Origin: an uncultured Planctomycetota bacterium
GTDB taxonomy: Bacteria > Planctomycetota > UBA1135 > UBA2386
DNA: 7,663 bases
Direction: 5' to 3'
Assembly (NCBI GenBank): GCA_903925435.1
Contig: CAIYFF010000634.1
Span: forward strand, 1-7,663
Shown: piece after piece, positions 6,106 through 7,663 of the stretch
Position numbering within the stretch: the first letter of the stretch is position 1
How the letters are laid out: every line of letters starts with the position of its first letter
Made by a program: the position numbers and the translations under genes
The notes under the pieces: generated by a model
The model's input: the letters and a program-made list of their open reading frames with translations, nothing else
Databases searched by the model: none
Told to the model about the DNA's origin: nothing

Positions 6106-6930
6106 TCAGCGCGGCTCGTCCTCGGCCGCCTCTTGGCGCGCATCGCTCGTGCCCTCGACGATCACCGCGAGGATCGCCGCGCGCGTTTCGTCCCATGCAG
6201 CCCATGCGTCGCGGCCGCGCAGATACTCCAGCGTGAGAATGCCCTTGCCGAGCGTGCGCCCCACCCACGAGCCGAGCGATCCCGGCGTCGGGCTCATGTC
6301 GCCGGAGTCGCGGACGGCATAGCCGCTGCGCTGGCTGAACAACTCCGCAATCGAACGCGCAGGTCCATCGAAGTTGATGAAGTGATCGCCGCGCCAACTG
6401 TGCGCCACGATCACGAGGTCGAACTCGCCCTTCAGCAAGAAGTCATGCAGCGCGCGCGATTCGGGCTGGCTCAGCGGCTTCATGCCGTAGCGACGTTCGG
6501 CCTTGAAGTTCTTCGCGGGGTAGTTGCGGTTGAGATCGACGCCGTTCGCATTGCCGCGCGTGCCGAGCTCGGTGCCATCCGGGTTGACGTCCTCCAGGAT
6601 CGTCAGCGACACGCGCTTGGACGCGCCTTCCACCGCGAGGAACGCAGCCGGCAACTCCTGCGTCGCAATGCGGCCCTCGCGCTCGTCGCCGTGAATGCCG
6701 CCGACCCACAGCACGCGCCGCGGGCCGGTGCCAATCGTCGCGGCGCGGATCGGGCGCCCTTGCACGCTGTGTCCGAGCACGCGCCAAGGCAGATCCACTC
6801 GCTTCGACGGCTCGCCGCTCGGCGCGGCGGCCGCGGTCGGCCGTCCGTCGCGGAGCTTCTGCGAATAGGTCGGGAAGCAGCCGACCAGCAGCGAACATGC
6901 CATGACGAGGCCGATTCGGAAGCAACGCAT
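6106..6930 (-). CDS. M14-family zinc carboxypeptidase lipoprotein, MpaA-like (murein peptide amidase)
   Basis: 274 residues from the ATG at 6930. The N-terminus (MRCFRIGLVMACSLLVGC) is a lipoprotein signal ending in the lipobox LVGC, so C18 should be lipidated and the enzyme anchored outside the cytoplasm. After a Pro/Ala linker, the M14 fold starts at LGHSVQGRPI (52-61). Zinc ligands are H80 and E83 in GGIHGDE, and H177 in VAHSW. NPDG (116-119), R125 and GVDLNRNYP (130-138) form the substrate-carboxylate pocket, and the catalytic Glu is E235 in LTLEY. The order and wording closely follow E. coli MpaA, which removes diaminopimelate from murein tripeptides but is cytoplasmic. The gene leads an operon with two peptide permeases (TGA-TC-ATG junction), so it may trim peptides before uptake. 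No Shine-Dalgarno site is seen; a TATCCT box lies 7 nt before the ATG. Zinc peptidase identity is firm; murein specificity is inferred. Confidence 0.9.
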   Translation of the reverse strand: MRCFRIGLVMACSLLVGCFPTYSQKLRDGRPTAAAAPSGEPSKRVDLPWRVLGHSVQGRPIRAATIGTGPRRVLWVGGIHGDEREGRIATQELPAAFLAVEGASKRVSLTILEDVNPDGTELGTRGNANGVDLNRNYPAKNFKAERRYGMKPLSQPESRALHDFLLKGEFDLVIVAHSWRGDHFINFDGPARSIAELFSQRSGYAVRDSGDMSPTPGSLGSWVGRTLGKGILTLEYLRGRDAWAAWDETRAAILAVIVEGTSDARQEAAEDEPR

Positions 6931-6937
6931 GGCGCGG

Positions 6938-6943
6938 AGGATA
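6938..6943 (-). promoter_or_regulatory. Possible -10 element for the leaderless mpaA-dppBC-like operon
   Basis: On the minus strand TATCCT is followed by 7 nt (CCGCGCC) and then the ATG at 6930, with no Shine-Dalgarno site. The operon promoter must lie in or beyond the 55-bp gap shared with the divergent gene. The spacing fits a leaderless mRNA. No -35 match is evident. Confidence 0.4.
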
Positions 6944-6973
6944 TCGAACTGCGGTCGCGCCTCCATTCCTTCC

Positions 6974-6979
6974 GATCTT
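6974..6979 (+). promoter_or_regulatory. Weak -10-like element before the small membrane protein gene
   Basis: GATCTT lies 6 nt before the ATG at 6986. It keeps the A at position 2 and T at position 6 of a -10 box but lacks the first T. No Shine-Dalgarno site is present. It is listed because its spacing repeats that seen before moaA and the mpaA-like gene. Confidence 0.2.
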
Positions 6980-6985
6980 GGCTGC

Positions 6986-7423
6986 ATGAGCACGCTGATG
7001 CCGCCGCCTTCGAAGCCTGTCGTTCGCTCGGCGGCGCCCGTTGCGCAGCAACCCGACGTGCGCGCGACCATGCAGGCCGTCGACCGCACCGTGCACGCAG
7101 CGACGCTGCTGCTGCGCACCGCCGCCTACGCGACGGCGACGGCGATGATCAGCGGCGCGCCGTTCGGGCCGAGCTTCCTGTTCGGAGCGCTGCTCGGCGA
7201 CCTGCTAGGTTGCCTGGCGCAGGCCCCCACGACGCGGCGCCGCGCGCCGATTGCGACCGGGGCGGAATGCGCGCTGCTCACCGGATTCGCAATCGTCGGC
7301 GCCACGCAAGTCGGTTGGCCCGCGGACTCCGAACTGCGAGCGCTCTTGCTGCTGGCAGCGTTTGCGACGTTCTCGGCCCGCATCGGCTGGGCGTTTGGCG
7401 ACCGCGACGACCGCGTGCTGTGA
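6986..7423 (+). CDS. Small hypothetical membrane protein
   Basis: 145 residues from the ATG at 6986 (MSTLMPPPSK). I do not recognise the family. The first 38 residues are polar and Pro/Ala-rich. Hydrophobic stretches follow at about 40-57, 59-79 (GPSFLFGALLGDLLGCLAQA), 91-111 (GAECALLTGFAIVGATQVG) and 117-136 (LRALLLLAAFATFSARIGWA). They are separated by a basic loop, PTTRRRAP (81-88), and followed by the short charged tail GDRDDRVL. This suggests three or four membrane helices. No motif points to an enzyme or transporter. It is transcribed away from the mpaA-like operon across a 55-bp gap and converges on the racemase-family gene with 21 bp between stops. Coding is supported by the membrane-like pattern and neat packing between neighbours. 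An upstream in-frame ATG at 6902 is unlikely because it would overlap the start of the lipoprotein gene. Confidence 0.68.
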   Translation: MSTLMPPPSKPVVRSAAPVAQQPDVRATMQAVDRTVHAATLLLRTAAYATATAMISGAPFGPSFLFGALLGDLLGCLAQAPTTRRRAPIATGAECALLTGFAIVGATQVGWPADSELRALLLLAAFATFSARIGWAFGDRDDRVL

Positions 7424-7444
7424 TCGCTGCGGCGGGCGGCTAGC

Positions 7445-7663
7445 TCAGAACCCGAACCGACACGGATCGTCGGGGTCGATCACGAAGTTCTGGAAGCCCG
7501 TGATCCACGCGCTGCCCTCGACTTCGGGCACGATCGCTTCGAACGGACCGACCTTGGTCGTCGACACCGCGCGTGCGAGGAAGCGCGTGCCGATCACGCT
7601 CTCGGACACGAACGATTCGCCGACCTCGAGGCTGCCCTTCGCGCACAGCACCGCGAGCTTCGC
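7445..7663 (-). CDS. Proline racemase / 4-hydroxyproline epimerase family protein, C-terminal part (5' end outside window)
   Basis: The last 72 residues of a protein that enters from the right edge; no start lies inside. The sequence AKLAVLCAKGSLEVGESFV-SESVIGTRF, then VGPFEAIVPEVEGSAWITGFQNFVIDPDDP and a terminal GF, follows the C-terminus of the proline racemase family (VGE-x-F-x-HES-IIGT-x-F, then P-x-V-x-G-x-A-x-ITG and DP-DP). These enzymes use two cysteines to invert the alpha carbon of proline or hydroxyproline. The second catalytic Cys, in the CGTGTSAK motif, should lie only a few codons beyond the window edge. The fragment cannot tell proline racemase from 4-hydroxyproline 2-epimerase or trans-3-hydroxyproline dehydratase, because the deciding residues are upstream. 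It ends 21 bp from the convergent small membrane protein gene. Confidence 0.85.
   Translation of the reverse strand, partial: AKLAVLCAKGSLEVGESFVSESVIGTRFLARAVSTTKVGPFEAIVPEVEGSAWITGFQNFVIDPDDPCRFGF

Noticed and set aside
4940..6322. A 460-codon open frame on the plus strand opposite the dppB-like and lipoprotein genes
   Set aside because: The product is dominated by Arg, Gln, His and Ala with no recognisable fold, whereas the opposite strand encodes intact permease and peptidase motifs.
6133..7443. A 436-codon plus-strand open frame across the lipoprotein gene and the small membrane gene
   Set aside because: It overlaps two better-supported genes, has an Arg/Ala/His-rich composition and no motif.

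Overview
The window is GC-rich bacterial DNA packed with genes, and codon third positions are mostly G or C. It holds eight protein-coding genes, two of them cut by the window edges. I see no RNA gene, insertion sequence, phage gene or CRISPR array. The best guess for the organism is a member of the Planctomycetota. The main reason is the C-terminal domain of the first gene, which resembles a beta-rich module I recall at the ends of many large secreted proteins of that phylum (closing with a motif like SNAL-x-ITIG). The assignment rests on recalled family resemblance, not a search.

Layout. Positions 1-510 (+) are the end of a secreted or surface protein. Positions 523-1233 (-) encode RsmD, the 16S rRNA guanine-966 methyltransferase, with an added Ala/Asp tail. 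Positions 1374-3155 (+) encode an unusual membrane-anchored von Willebrand factor A (VWA) protein: an N-terminal FHA-like segment, a TonB-type signal anchor with a Ser-x3-His motif, a Pro/Glu-rich linker, a VWA domain with metal-site residues, and a helical tail. Positions 3237-4256 (+) encode MoaA, the radical-SAM GTP 3',8-cyclase of molybdenum cofactor synthesis, with both iron-sulfur cysteine triads and the C-terminal Gly-Gly. On the minus strand, 6930 down to 4272 is a tight three-gene operon: an MpaA-like M14 carboxypeptidase made as a lipoprotein, then DppB-like and DppC-like peptide ABC permeases. The junctions are TGA-TC-ATG and an ATGA overlap. Divergent from this operon, 6986-7423 (+) encodes a small unrecognised membrane protein. 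Positions 7445-7663 (-) are the C-terminal end of a proline racemase / 4-hydroxyproline epimerase family protein.

How the genes fit together. The only clear functional unit is the carboxypeptidase-permease operon. It suggests that peptides, possibly cell-wall peptides, are trimmed outside the cytoplasm and then imported. The substrate-binding protein and ATPases must lie elsewhere. The VWA gene and moaA are head-to-tail, but moaA may have its own promoter. The three convergent gene pairs are separated by only 12, 15 and 21 bp, and the only non-coding stretches of any size are 1234-1373, 3156-3236 and 6931-6985. Several starts lack a Shine-Dalgarno sequence and instead have a -10-like hexamer 6-7 nt upstream, which suggests leaderless transcripts.

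The most unusual items are the TonB-anchored VWA protein, the lipoprotein-MpaA/DppBC operon, the leaderless-type starts, and a strong 34-nt hairpin inside moaA.
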